Source: an uncultured Methanomicrobiales archaeon
GTDB lineage: Archaea > Halobacteriota > Methanomicrobia > Methanomicrobiales > Methanospirillaceae
NCBI GenBank assembly: GCA_903900025.1
Contig: CAIULN010000018.1
Span: 1 to 42,863 of the forward strand
Direction: 5' to 3'
DNA: 42,863 nt
Position numbers and translations under genes: made by a program. A model generated the notes under the pieces. That model saw only the letters and a list, made by a program, of their open reading frames with translations. It did no database searches and was not told the DNA's origin. How positions within the stretch are numbered: the first letter of the stretch is position 1; the number at the start of each line of letters is the position of its first letter. Below are positions 1 through 9,097 of this stretch, piece after piece.

Positions 1-1321
1 CGGATCGAATCAAACGGCAGCTCGCGGAGACGGGGCGTACAGCGGACTTCTGCCTCCAGATCAATACCCGCCTTCAGTGCCGCAACCTTCATGGCTGCCT
101 CAGTGCGGTCGCCAAGAACGGTCCAGTGGGGGGAGTTTATATCCGGCGGGATCACCCGTGAATTGTTGCAAAGTCCTCCGGCAATGAGCAGCAGCCGGAG
201 ATCGCCATCCACCGGAACCGGCTCTCCGCCCTCGATGATCAGGCCTTCGGGTCTGTACCCGACGCCGGTGACGGTCAACCCGCGGTGAAGGAGCCACAGG
301 TCCCGGACGGTCATCTCGTTCTGGGTGAGTGTCCCGGTCTTGTCCGTGCAGATCACGGTCGTGCAGCCAAGGGTTTCAACCGCTGACAGCCTTTTTATCA
401 GCGCGTTGCGCCGTGCCATACGCTGCGTGCTCCGTGCAAGCGACAGCGTAACAAGCGGCAGCATCCCCTCCGGCACAAACGCCACGACCATGCCCATGGC
501 AAAGATGAAACTTTCGGCAAGGCTCACCCCGACCAGCACTGCGGCAAGCAGGAAAAAAATGATGCCGATACTGCAGGCAATGATGGTCACCACTTTTGTC
601 GCAAATGCCATTTCCCTCTGCAGCGGGCTGAGCTCTTCTTCAACCTGCTGGGTCATGTTGGCAATCTTTCCAAATTCGGTTGCCATCCCGGTGGCAACAA
701 CAACCGCCTTTCCTGTGCCGGATGTGACACTCGTGCCAGCGAACACCAGATTGGGCATTTCGGCATAGGCAAGGTCAGACTGCAGGATGCCGTCACGTGT
801 CTTTCGTACCGCGTGTGATTCTCCGGTAAGGGTCGACTGGTCAATCCGCAGTTCGGAGACCTCGACTAGACGGCCATCCGCTGAGATGCGGTCACCTTCG
901 GACAGCAGCAGCACGTCCCCCACAACAAGTTCTTCTGCAAAGATGCGCCGATCCTCACCGTCACGCAGGACGCGTGCATACGAAGGCAGGAGTTTTCTTA
1001 AGGCTTCGGTTGCCTTTTCAGCACGGTACTCCTGCCAGAACGAGAAGACCCCGTTGATGACGTTGACCATCCAGATAGCGATGCCGAGCTGGGGCATCTG
1101 GGCGATGAAGCCGACCGCACCGCCCACCCAGAGCAGGATCGCCATCAGGTGCGTGAAATTTGCAAAAAACTTTACAATGAGGGGTTTTCCCCTGACCTCA
1201 CGGATGACATTGCGTCCAAACCGCCCGAGGCGTATCTCAGCTTCTGCCTGGGTCAGCCCGGACGAACCCGTTGAAACAGTCCGGTAGACTTCCGGGACCG
1301 TGAGTGCGTGGAGGGAATCAT
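1..1321 (-). CDS. P-type cation-transporting ATPase, N-terminal half (cut by window edge)
   Basis: ATP-driven cation pump of the inner membrane, P2-type. Reading leftwards the frame gives an N-terminal cation-ATPase segment (GLTQAEAEIRLGRFGRN), a first membrane pair, the actuator motif LTGES, the membrane motif VPEGMLP, and the phosphorylation motif DKTGTLT at about 344-324, then PFDS at the left edge. About 440 residues are present; the nucleotide-binding and C-terminal membrane parts lie outside. The ion cannot be read from this half (Ca, Na/K-like or other). No in-frame ATG, GTG or TTG exists between the upstream stop near 1368 and the first membrane segment. An ATG at 1321-1319 is in another frame, and one extra base just after it would give M-D-S-L-H-A-L in the pump frame. 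That suggests a frameshift or sequence error at the start. Confidence 0.9.
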
Positions 1322-1659
1322 TTTTTTCTGTTTTGCGGGGTTTATCTGATCGTCCCTTCGTACACGGTCACCTGCTTTGTTCAAGGGGATGATTCTTTTA
1401 AAGCGTTGAAGCAGTTTGAAATGTTCCGGCTGCTCCTATTTAACCCATCGTGCCGGTTCACAGGAAGCAGCGTGCATGTATGGTTGATTCACCCACTTGT
1501 TATTGTAGCAGGACTTCAAGTCCACGGTTAAATACTTTCCACCTCACTGAGCACCGCAGCATCGTTGAAAAAGTCTACAGTCACCTACCCAAAGGCAAGA
1601 ACATATATTCTGAAAAAAAAGACTGAAAGAATTAATTATTACCAAGGGGTTTTCCACAA
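1322..1659. promoter_or_regulatory. Divergent intergenic region, ATPase / rubrerythrin
   Basis: No gene is seen in these 338 bases. A TATA-like stretch (acatatattc) at 1601-1610 lies about 50 bases before the rubrerythrin ATG and is its likely promoter. A weak Shine-Dalgarno-like aagggg lies near 1644-1649. On the minus strand, TTAAA-rich stretches at about 1397-1403 and 1438-1443 could serve the ATPase. The assignments rest on position and base content only. Confidence 0.4.
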
Positions 1660-2232
1660 ATGGAACTAAAAGGAAGCAAAACGGAAAAGAACGTGCTCGC
1701 CGCATTCGCCGGCGAGTCGCAGGCACGGAACCGGTACAGCTTCTTTGCGAGCGCGGCAAAGAAGGAGGGCTACGAGCAGATCGGCGCGATCTTTGCGCAG
1801 ACCGCAGAAGAGGAGCGGGAGCACGCGAAGCTCTTCTTCAAACTGCTCAAAGGCGGCGAGGTGGAGATCACCGCAGCGTACCCCGCGGGCGTGATCGGGA
1901 TAACGAAGCAGAACCTCAAAGCCGCCGCTGATGGGGAGAAGATGGAGTGGGGCACGCTCTACCCGACCTTTGCAAAGACGGCGGACGAGGAGGGGTTTGC
2001 TGAGATTGCCCGCCTCTTTAAGCAGATCGCAAAGGTGGAAGCCCACCATGAGAAGCGGTACGCAACGCTCTTTGCCAACATGGAGAAGGGCGAGGTCTTC
2101 AAAAAGGATGTCCCCTCACAATGGTACTGCCGGAACTGCGGGTACGTCCATGACGGGAAATCCGCACCAATGAAATGCCCTGTCTGCGATCACCCGCAGA
2201 GCTACTTCGAGCTCTCCTGCGAGAACTATTAA
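1660..2232 (+). CDS. rbr: Rubrerythrin
   Basis: Non-heme diiron peroxidase that reduces hydrogen peroxide in the cytoplasm of anaerobes, taking electrons through rubredoxin-type iron. The 190 residues have the normal family layout. The ferritin-like four-helix part runs from about 1 to 145, with the diiron ligands in GESQARNRY, EEEREHAKLF, ADEEGF and KVEAHHEKRY. The C-terminal rubredoxin-like domain (about 150-188) has WYCRNCGYVH and CPVCDHP, giving four Fe-binding cysteines. It is a single gene with its own TATA-like box. Its likely role is oxidative-stress defence. Confidence 0.96.
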   Translation: MELKGSKTEKNVLAAFAGESQARNRYSFFASAAKKEGYEQIGAIFAQTAEEEREHAKLFFKLLKGGEVEITAAYPAGVIGITKQNLKAAADGEKMEWGTLYPTFAKTADEEGFAEIARLFKQIAKVEAHHEKRYATLFANMEKGEVFKKDVPSQWYCRNCGYVHDGKSAPMKCPVCDHPQSYFELSCENY

Positions 2233-2366
2233 TCCCCTTTTTTTCCCGCCGGCACGAAAATGTCCTCCGGTTCGTGTGTGAAACCCGCGCCGGGGCACAT
2301 GATAACGCCGGAAGGTCAAAGGATAACCCGCGGGAAATTCAAAATCAAAAAAAAAGTGTTTCTTAT

Positions 2367-2558
2367 TTATTTCTTCTTTGCCGGTTTGTCATCGTGATGG
2401 ATGAGCCGGCACATGTTGACGCATTCCCAGTTCTCGGGCAGGAATTTTCCGTCCGGGCCTGGCTTCATGACCGCGTGGCGCTTCTCCCCGCACACGAGGC
2501 ATTCCATGAGCCCTGTCTTTTCATCCACCAGTTTCATCACGCGCTCTTTTTTTTGCAT
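2367..2558 (-). CDS. Small zinc-ribbon-like protein, 63 aa
   Basis: Function unknown. The sequence shows a charged N-terminus (MQKKERVMKLVDEKTG), a CLVCG pair at about residues 20-24, a second cysteine pair in ECVNMC, and a Lys-rich end (KPAKKK). Two spaced cysteine pairs suggest a small metal-binding fold, possibly a nucleic-acid-binding zinc ribbon. It is convergent with rubrerythrin, and codon use looks native. It could also start at the internal Met 8. The reality of the gene is likely but not proven. Confidence 0.6.
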   Translation of the reverse strand: MQKKERVMKLVDEKTGLMECLVCGEKRHAVMKPGPDGKFLPENWECVNMCRLIHHDDKPAKKK

Positions 2559-2795
2559 CTTTTCATTGTCGGACTGCTGGAGTCATAAAGGCATGGAATG
2601 GAGATGCTGGCAGGCAGGATGACCTTTCGCATCACATCTCCCGCGGTGCCGGATCAAAATCCCGTCACATGGGACCCTCTTTTTTCCGTCCATCAGCAAA
2701 AGAGAGCCTGCCGGGGTTTTCATCGTGATGGTGCACCTCCTGTTCCCACCCCAAATACCTGGTCCTGCGGCACCAGAGTCCCCCGACACCTCCCT

Positions 2796-3002
2796 TCATC
2801 TCGCTTTCTTTTCACGCGTCCACAGGAAGGCAATGAACGCACCCTCAATGACCAGCACCATGAGGATGATGAGAGGCGGTTTTTCCCGCTGGTATTCCGG
2901 CCCGATCATGAATCCCTCGAAGAGAAGGCCTAACGAGAACCCGATGAGGATGGCGGTGAGGACAACTCCTGGCGTGAGATAGTTCCGCAGCACGGGGACC
3001 AT
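2796..3002 (-). CDS. Small two-helix membrane protein
   Basis: Unknown function, about 68 residues. Two hydrophobic helices are visible: one after NYLTPG (VVLTAILIGFSLGLLF) and one after QREKPP (LIILMVLVIEGAFIAFLW). They are joined by a short polar loop, and the protein ends in a basic tail (TREKKAR), which suggests a cytoplasmic C-terminus. The ATG at 3002 is preferred over the upstream GTG at 3023 because a GGTGG Shine-Dalgarno-like site lies just before it. It is divergent from the methyltransferase gene at 3123. Confidence 0.6.
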   Translation of the reverse strand: MVPVLRNYLTPGVVLTAILIGFSLGLLFEGFMIGPEYQREKPPLIILMVLVIEGAFIAFLWTREKKAR

Positions 3003-3122
3003 CGTTCCACCATATGCGTACACTGATACAATAATTCACGCAAAGGTACTTCCAGATCTGGTTTAAGAATATTAATACCCTGTTCCACCACCCTTATCCT
3101 CCCCGACACAAATACACTCTCA

Positions 3123-5693
3123 ATGCCAGCTGAGGCACCCGGCCACGCCATATCGGTTACCCCTGCTTTGTTTCTCCAGTCAGAGACGCTCCTCGCTGAA
3201 CTGGAATGCTGGCGGGAGCTGGTTGCCCGGCACCTTGTGGAACAATATCACGCAATCACCGAACCTGAACTCAACCATACCGCGCTGAGAACGATCCTGC
3301 AGGTGCTTTTTGTACAAATCGGGGAAGAACGCGGGTTCGTGGAACATGGCACGCTGCAGCGCCTGTCTGGTCCTGACCATATCCATGACGGTCTTATGAG
3401 TGTGGCGGGGGATGGGGGGAGGGGAGCGCCTGCCGGTGTATTCCGGGAGGATGACAGCAGTCGCCCGCCACCGACAGTCGATGACGAAACACTGCGCACG
3501 ATCATCGGGCGGACTGGATCATCTGAATTTCCTTTGCCGGTATCCGCAATCCCGCTGCCGCACCTTGCGGCTGTGTTCGAGCGGTACCTTGGATCGAAAA
3601 TGCGGATCGCCGAAGGGTACCGGGTCATGCGGGATGCCAAGTCGGCGGTCAGGGAGGCGGGGGGCATCCATATCACCCCGCAACCGGTCGTCACTTACAT
3701 GGTAGGGGAGACGATCGGGAATCTTGTAAAAGGGAAAACCCCCCGTGACGTTTCAGAGATCCATATCCTCGACCCTGTCTGCGGTCCGGGGACCTTTCTG
3801 CTCGCGGTGTACTCATATCTGCTGGACTGGCACCTGAAATGGTATCGCACCCACCTGGTATCCGTCCTTGCGAGCAACGAGCCCATCACCTCTGCCGGGA
3901 TCCATGTGCTGGCATCCAGCCTGCCGGTACCGGATAAACAGAGGGGATCAGAAGAGCCCGACCTGCCCGTCCGGTACTGCGGAAAGGGGGATCCGATACA
4001 CCCTGATTCGTGGACACTCTCATTGTTCGAAAGGCAGCGGATCCTCCTGACTTCAATCTCCGGCGCCGATATCGACAGGGATGCAGTTGAAATTGCCCGG
4101 TTCCTCCTGCTGCTCGCAACACTGGATGAATTGACACCCCCCGCGTTGGATCCAACCGGCATCTCCTTTTTGTGCATGACCGCTGAACGGTTGCAAGATA
4201 CGATCCGCTGCGGGAACACCCTGATCGGGCCGGATTATTTCACCCACAAGCAGGAGCACCCGTTCAATGCTGAAGAGAGGCAGCGGGTGAACGCATTTGA
4301 CTGGCAGGTGGCATATCCGCATATCCTCATGGGAGGCGGTTTCGATGCGGTCATCGGTGCCCCTCCTGCCCAACGCCCGTTTCCGATGAAGTCGCGCGAG
4401 GAGTACTTCCAGATGCATTACGATGTTTATGCGAAGACCGCCGGGCTGTACGGGTATTTCATCGAAATGGGGATGGAGCTGCTGAAAGAGGGCGGGCTCC
4501 TTTCATTCATTGTGCCGGACATGTTCCTGCGGGCGCACCATGCCCGTCCCCTGCGAAGGTTCCTGCTCGGATACCGGATCGAAGAGATTGCCGATGCCGG
4601 GGAATGCGAGGTCCTTCAGACCGCAAAGATGCGGGCGTGCATCCTGCGTATCGCAAAGCACGGGCCCGGCCATGCGTTCCTTGTATCACGGGTTGTCCGT
4701 TCCGGATCGTTCCCTGCTGATGAATGCACCATCGCCCACCGTTTTGCAGTCGACCAGCAATCGCTCGATGACGGGGGGTGGACGCTGGAGGACCGCCGCG
4801 TGGAGAGGCTTGTAGAAAAGATCCGTGCAGCCGGTGCACCGCTTGAGGATTGTGTCATGGGACAGATCGAGCGGGGCACTCTTCAGATCAAAAACAACCC
4901 GTTTGTTGTCGATGGAGCCGCCCGCGCCCGGTGTATCAGGAAAGACTGGCGCTGTAAAAAATTCTTCCGCCCGCTGTTACGGCCGGCAGACATCCGGCGC
5001 TACCGGCCGGAAAAACCGGACCGGTTTGTGATTTCTGGAAAGAATATCCGGGATCTCAAACGGTGCCGGGCAGTCTGGAAGTATCTGCAACCGGTCATGA
5101 GCCCGGCACCGGAACCGGCCGGGAATGGACCGGATCAGAAGGTGAATTGTAAGGAACCCCTTCCAAAAGAAACATTGGTACGGGATCTGCCGCCTTCCCC
5201 TCCGCTTGTTCTGCCGGTGCCGATTCCAAAGACGCCAAGGATTATCTACGCACCGGTCCAGGAACATCCGGTTTTTTCCTATGATCCCAAGGGATCGAAC
5301 GTGACCTCACGGATGCTCTGGGAGCTTCCCTGCAGGGACCCGATGCTCGCTGCGATCCTGAACTCAAAACTCGGGCAGTTCTTCATCACGCGGACGTGCC
5401 CCAGGACTGAACGCGGGTATCAGCTTAATCCGGAAAAACTCGGTAAATTTCCGGTGTTTACTCCTGATTTCGATAAACCGGTTGACACTGCCCGTCACGA
5501 TCGCATGGGTGCACACGTCTCCCTGATGCTCGAACTCCAGAAACGGTTCCGTGATGCAAAGCCCGGTGATGAGAAGATCGCTGTGCAGAGGGAGATTGAA
5601 GTGACCGATGCCCGCATCGACACGCTGGTGTACGAGATCTACGGGCTGACAGAAGAGGAGATCCGGATTGTTGAAGAGACAACCGGGACATAA
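3123..5693 (+). CDS. Eco57I/TaqI-like DNA adenine methyltransferase with degenerate catalytic motif
   Basis: Homologue of gamma-class N6-adenine DNA methyltransferases found in type IIG and BREX-like systems, 856 residues. Residues 45-85 carry the helical pre-domain (LRTILQVLF...EERGF). Motif X is ITPQPVVTYMV (about 184-194). The SAM-binding motif I is ILDPVCGPGTFL (215-226). Motif IV, normally NPPY, reads GAPPA (412-416). The fold continues with GYFIEMGMELL and LLSFIVPDMFL, then a TaqI-type target-recognition region with KLGQFF and QLNPEKLGKFPVF near the end. No PD-(D/E)XK nuclease domain is evident at the N-terminus, and no restriction partner is nearby. Loss of the catalytic Asn and Tyr suggests that it binds DNA and perhaps SAM but does not methylate. 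Role unknown. Confidence 0.8.
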   Translation: MPAEAPGHAISVTPALFLQSETLLAELECWRELVARHLVEQYHAITEPELNHTALRTILQVLFVQIGEERGFVEHGTLQRLSGPDHIHDGLMSVAGDGGRGAPAGVFREDDSSRPPPTVDDETLRTIIGRTGSSEFPLPVSAIPLPHLAAVFERYLGSKMRIAEGYRVMRDAKSAVREAGGIHITPQPVVTYMVGETIGNLVKGKTPRDVSEIHILDPVCGPGTFLLAVYSYLLDWHLKWYRTHLVSVLASNEPITSAGIHVLASSLPVPDKQRGSEEPDLPVRYCGKGDPIHPDSWTLSLFERQRILLTSISGADIDRDAVEIARFLLLLATLDELTPPALDPTGISFLCMTAERLQDTIRCGNTLIGPDYFTHKQEHPFNAEERQRVNAFDWQVAYPHILMGGGFDAVIGAPPAQRPFPMKSREEYFQMHYDVYAKTAGLYGYFIEMGMELLKEGGLLSFIVPDMFLRAHHARPLRRFLLGYRIEEIADAGECEVLQTAKMRACILRIAKHGPGHAFLVSRVVRSGSFPADECTIAHRFAVDQQSLDDGGWTLEDRRVERLVEKIRAAGAPLEDCVMGQIERGTLQIKNNPFVVDGAARARCIRKDWRCKKFFRPLLRPADIRRYRPEKPDRFVISGKNIRDLKRCRAVWKYLQPVMSPAPEPAGNGPDQKVNCKEPLPKETLVRDLPPSPPLVLPVPIPKTPRIIYAPVQEHPVFSYDPKGSNVTSRMLWELPCRDPMLAAILNSKLGQFFITRTCPRTERGYQLNPEKLGKFPVFTPDFDKPVDTARHDRMGAHVSLMLELQKRFRDAKPGDEKIAVQREIEVTDARIDTLVYEIYGLTEEEIRIVEETTGT

Positions 5694-6032
5694 ATCATCG
5701 GAATGTAGCCCATTCTTCCAAAAAATCTCAATAAACCGTTATTTACCCAAAATACCAATTTTAAACCCCATTTTCGGGACGCTCCATTTTCGGGCAACAG
5801 ATGCATCCGGTCGCAGTGAAAATCGCAAAACGGGTTACAGTATGCGTTGGTTCCCGGGCCTGTTTCCAGCCCGCTAAATTGCACGGTTTTTTCCTGATTT
5901 AATTGCTTCATTTGCAAAAAGAGACGATTATAAAGATAATTTTGTCAGGCGTTGGCACCATTTCCACTGGAGATTTTTTACCATTTTCAAATCTTCATCC
6001 GTTTGCCAAACGGAGCCCGTATTTCGCTTATT
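5694..6032. other. AT-rich intergenic region
   Basis: No convincing gene is seen. The stretch is richer in A and T than its surroundings. It contains an 11-base direct repeat (CCATTTTCGGG) at 5768-5778 and 5784-5794, and several TTTAA or TATAAAG-like sites. It follows the methyltransferase stop and lies beyond the frameshifted tail of the leftward gene at 6033-6571. Confidence 0.4.
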
Positions 6033-6199
6033 TTATCGAACCTCCGACCGGGAGTGGGGAGGTACGATCGACCCGATGCAAGAGGTATCTTTGGCTTTCG
6101 TTTCCCTGACCGAAAAGCTGGAGACGGGACTGGGAAGATACTCAAAGGCGTCCTTGAGTCCCTGGACCTTGGCGGGAATGAACTTGTATGACAGCGGGC

Positions 6200-6571
6200 T
6201 CACCTTGCGTGGGGATTCGTGTACCCGTCAGCCTTCCACCAGTCGATCTCTCCAACTGACAGTTCATGGACGACAAGCCGACGCCAGACCCGCTCGTGCT
6301 GGGTGCGGAGCCAGAGCTCCCTCAAAATAAACTCAGGGAACGGGAGCGATCGCAATCCCCTGATCTCATCAGGGAACATCTCTTCGTAAAACCCGTTCGG
6401 GTCGATTCGGTACCGGGTCTGCCGCACTTTCACCACACGGGCAGACTCAGGCTTGAAGATCAGGAGATCAAATGGCAGTTCCGCTTTCTCATTTTCCATC
6501 CAGTGGTAGCCCATCCGTTCCGCAAATCCCTTCGCCTCAAGTATCGTGGCTGTGGGTCGTTGCCCTCTCAT
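6200..6571 (-). CDS. Hypothetical protein, probably frameshifted at its C-terminus
   Basis: Unrecognised protein of 123 residues from the ATG at 6571, which has a GAGG site 7 bases upstream; a GTG at 6601 is the longer choice. It has a charged, soluble composition with FDLLIFKP and ARVVKVRQTRYRID, a pattern slightly reminiscent of small nuclease-like folds but not enough for a call. The frame stops at 6200 after DWWKADGYTNPHAR. Immediately beyond, another minus-strand frame continues with protein-like sequence (SPLSYKFIPAKVQGLKDAF and more) down to a stop at 6033-6035. A one-base slip near 6212 would join the two into a protein of about 180 residues. Confidence 0.6.
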   Translation of the reverse strand: MRGQRPTATILEAKGFAERMGYHWMENEKAELPFDLLIFKPESARVVKVRQTRYRIDPNGFYEEMFPDEIRGLRSLPFPEFILRELWLRTQHERVWRRLVVHELSVGEIDWWKADGYTNPHAR

Positions 6572-6754
6572 GTGTTTCCTCAGCGCGTTTCGGTTCTTCA
6601 CCGCTCAATTGATTCAGAAGAAAAGGCGCCGGCAGATATTAAGCATGACGCTTGGGCGGACAGGGGATGGCTAAGCGTGATAACAATCGCTTACATAAGG
6701 ATAGGTGGGGCGGAATACTATTCCGGCAAAAAAAATTTTTTAAGTCCGGAAAAA

Positions 6755-7354
6755 TTAAAAGATGATCTCCTCTGTTGCAAACCGTACTTTTGGCATCGGT
6801 TTATCAGCCGCATACCCTACAGGACAGAGCATCACCGGAACAAGCGGCGGGGGGATGTTGAGGATGCGGGTAAACTCTTTTGGATCGAACCCTCCCATCG
6901 GGCAGGAGTCAAAACCGAGTGCCTTTGCACCGTTCAGGGCGTTTCCCAGCGCAAGATAGGTCTGGGCCTGCGACCAGGCAAATTTCTGGTCAGGCGACAT
7001 ACCTCCGGTAAACTGAACCGCCATGCCCGTAACCATCGTATGCACCTCCTCCGGCACGCCATGGGTTTTCAAGAGCACCCCCAGCCTGCGGATCAGGCGG
7101 TCGTAATCAGGATCTGCGCAGAAGACGAGCAGGTGCGAGCAGGTGGTGATCTGCTCCTGACCAAACGCCGCAGGTTTCAGCTGCTCCTTTACCTTCTGGT
7201 CCGTGATCACCTTGATCTTCCACGGCTGCAGGTTCATTGCTGAGGGGGCGAACCTGACCAGCTCGAGGAGTTCGCGGATCTTTGTTTCGGGGACCTTTCT
7301 TGTGTCAAACTTTTTTGTCGCATACCGCGACATCACGATGTCTGCAAATTCCAT
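6755..7354 (-). CDS. Nitroreductase-family FMN oxidoreductase
   Basis: Flavin-dependent NAD(P)H oxidoreductase of the nitroreductase fold, 199 residues, cytoplasmic and normally a homodimer. The family signature is visible at the N-terminus (SRYATKKFD), followed by FAPSAMNLQPWKI, the FMN-binding segment, and by ALGNALNGAKALGFDSCPMGGF, the C-terminal flavin-contact region, with PVMLCPVGYAADKP near the end. The physiological substrate cannot be told from sequence. It is a single gene on the minus strand, divergent from the beta-RFAP synthase fusion at 7440, with a TATATATA stretch between them that could serve either. Confidence 0.92.
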   Translation of the reverse strand: MEFADIVMSRYATKKFDTRKVPETKIRELLELVRFAPSAMNLQPWKIKVITDQKVKEQLKPAAFGQEQITTCSHLLVFCADPDYDRLIRRLGVLLKTHGVPEEVHTMVTGMAVQFTGGMSPDQKFAWSQAQTYLALGNALNGAKALGFDSCPMGGFDPKEFTRILNIPPPLVPVMLCPVGYAADKPMPKVRFATEEIIF

Positions 7355-7439
7355 ACTGTCAGCACATCCTTTGCTGTGCGGTTGATCTCTGGATTCCGGT
7401 ATATATATAGGTAGAGCAGGTTACAAATCGGGGGATGCG

Positions 7440-9044
7440 ATGAACGGTGACGGCAATGAAAAAAGAGGGGAAACAGCATCCTTAATATCCTTTGCACAAG
7501 AGTTGATGTCGATGGATATTGTGCACAGCCTCAAGGAGATCGAAGAGTGCGTGGGCAGGCTCTCGGCTGTCCAGAAAATTCTTCTCGGGACCGACGGGTC
7601 TGTCACCCAGCTGCTGGAGTCGATCACGGGAAGCCCGATAACGATCACCACCCGGGTACAGGAGATTGTTCAGGCAGATGCCGCTACCGCAGAGAGCCTG
7701 AACATCCGGCCGGGCGAACCCGTGAACCACCGGATCGTCGAGCTCAAAGACACGGGGACCGGCAGCGTGCTGATCTATGCGGTCTCAGACACACCCCTCT
7801 CCCGCCTGCCGCCATCATTCAGGGAAGACCTGATGAAGGCAGATATTCCCATCGGGAAAATTATCAGGCGACATCGGATCGAAGCGCGGCGGGAGATCCT
7901 CAATGCCCGTGTTGACCCTGCCGGTGAGGAGGCGAGCAGGACATTTGCCATCTGCAGGAACGAACCCCTCCTCTGCCGCCAGTACCGGATCATCCACAAC
8001 AACGAGCCCCTGATCTTTATCGAAGAGCAGTTCCCCTACAACAGGTTCCTTGACGAGCGCCGGGTCATTGTCGAGACCCCGTCGCGCATCCACGTCAGCC
8101 TGATCGACCTCCACGGCGGTTCGGGCAGGGTCGACGGCGGGATCGGGATTGCCCTTGACGATCCCCGTATCCTTCTGGAAGCGCGGCAGAGTCCGGAGCT
8201 TGACGTGAAAGGCTGCGACAGCCGGACGGCGGAGCGTGTCCGGCAGGTCGCAACCGATGTCCTCACAAGGATACGGGCGGGTGCAAGCGCATCGATCACG
8301 GTACGGGCGATCTATCCCTCGCATGTCGGGCTGGGGAGCGGGTCGCAGCTCGCACTCGCCACGGCCCGTGCGATCTGTGAACTCTACGGGCGTTCCATGA
8401 CCATACAGGATCTCGCCCTGCTTGCCGGGCGCGGCGGGACCTCCGGCATCGGCACGGCTGCATTCGGACATGGCGGGTTCATCATTGACGGGGGGCACCG
8501 GTTCGGGCCCGGTGGCGACAAGACCGGGTTCGCGCCTTCGTCGGCGTCACGGGGCGTCCCCCCGCCGCCCGTCATCGTACGCCATGATTTTCCTTCGGAC
8601 TGGCGCATCCTGCTCGCCACCCCGGACCTGCCGGTGGGTGCGAGCGGAAACCGGGAAGTGGATATTTTCAGACAGTATTGTCCGGTCCCTCTTGATGAGG
8701 TACGGGCGCTCTGCCACGAGGTGCTGATGCGGATGCTCCCCGCGATCGTGGAGCGCGACCTTGATCAGTTCGGTGCAAGTATCGATGCAGTCCAGAAGAT
8801 CGGGTTCAAAAAGATCGAACACCAGCTCCAGCCACCGCAGATTGCCGGACTCCTTGAAACGATGCGGAGTGCCGGCGCTGCCGGTGCCGGAATGAGCTCG
8901 TTCGGGCCCGCGCTCTACGCAGTGGGCGACACGGGCGTAAAGGAGATCGAGCGGGCGGCACAGTCGTTCATGCAGGATCGGGGCGGGGGGACAACCCTCA
9001 TTACGTCCGCCCGCAACTGCGGGGCGGCGGTCAGGGTGGCATGA
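7440..9044 (+). CDS. Chorismate-lyase-like domain fused to beta-RFAP synthase
   Basis: Probably catalyses two early steps of tetrahydromethanopterin synthesis. Residues about 30-195 resemble the chorismate pyruvate-lyase-like (DUF98/UTRA fold) family: LLGTDGSVTQLLESITG, RIVELKD, IPIGKIIRRHRI, EARREI. Such enzymes form 4-hydroxybenzoate. Residues about 205-534 form a GHMP-kinase-fold beta-ribofuranosylaminobenzene 5'-phosphate synthase: TPSRIHVSLIDLHG, then PSHVGLGSGSQLALATA at about 293, GRGGTSGIGTAAFGHGGF, and a Gly-rich AAGAGMSSFGPALY near the end. The second enzyme condenses 4-hydroxybenzoate (or pABA) with PRPP. The fusion therefore joins the producer and consumer of one intermediate. The start at 7440 has a good GGGGGATG leader. 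The catalytic roles are inferred from family knowledge. Confidence 0.9.
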   Translation: MNGDGNEKRGETASLISFAQELMSMDIVHSLKEIEECVGRLSAVQKILLGTDGSVTQLLESITGSPITITTRVQEIVQADAATAESLNIRPGEPVNHRIVELKDTGTGSVLIYAVSDTPLSRLPPSFREDLMKADIPIGKIIRRHRIEARREILNARVDPAGEEASRTFAICRNEPLLCRQYRIIHNNEPLIFIEEQFPYNRFLDERRVIVETPSRIHVSLIDLHGGSGRVDGGIGIALDDPRILLEARQSPELDVKGCDSRTAERVRQVATDVLTRIRAGASASITVRAIYPSHVGLGSGSQLALATARAICELYGRSMTIQDLALLAGRGGTSGIGTAAFGHGGFIIDGGHRFGPGGDKTGFAPSSASRGVPPPPVIVRHDFPSDWRILLATPDLPVGASGNREVDIFRQYCPVPLDEVRALCHEVLMRMLPAIVERDLDQFGASIDAVQKIGFKKIEHQLQPPQIAGLLETMRSAGAAGAGMSSFGPALYAVGDTGVKEIERAAQSFMQDRGGGTTLITSARNCGAAVRVA

Positions 9045-9097
9045 ACAAACATACCGGGGACAAAAGAGGACAATTCCCCACCGCAACAGGAGCGGTG

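Noticed and set aside
2583-2789. Minus-strand open frame of 68 codons between two small genes
   Set aside because: Gly/Arg-rich start with no ribosome site. An inner Met version could exist, but nothing supports it.
5768-5794. Direct repeat CCATTTTCGGG, two copies 16 bases apart
   Set aside because: Only two copies with no array structure, so not a CRISPR or an iteron set. Noted only as part of the intergenic region.
6266-7243. Long plus-strand open frame of 325 codons
   Set aside because: It lies opposite the nitroreductase and the hypothetical gene. Its sequence is rich in Arg and His without any domain pattern, as expected of an antisense shadow.
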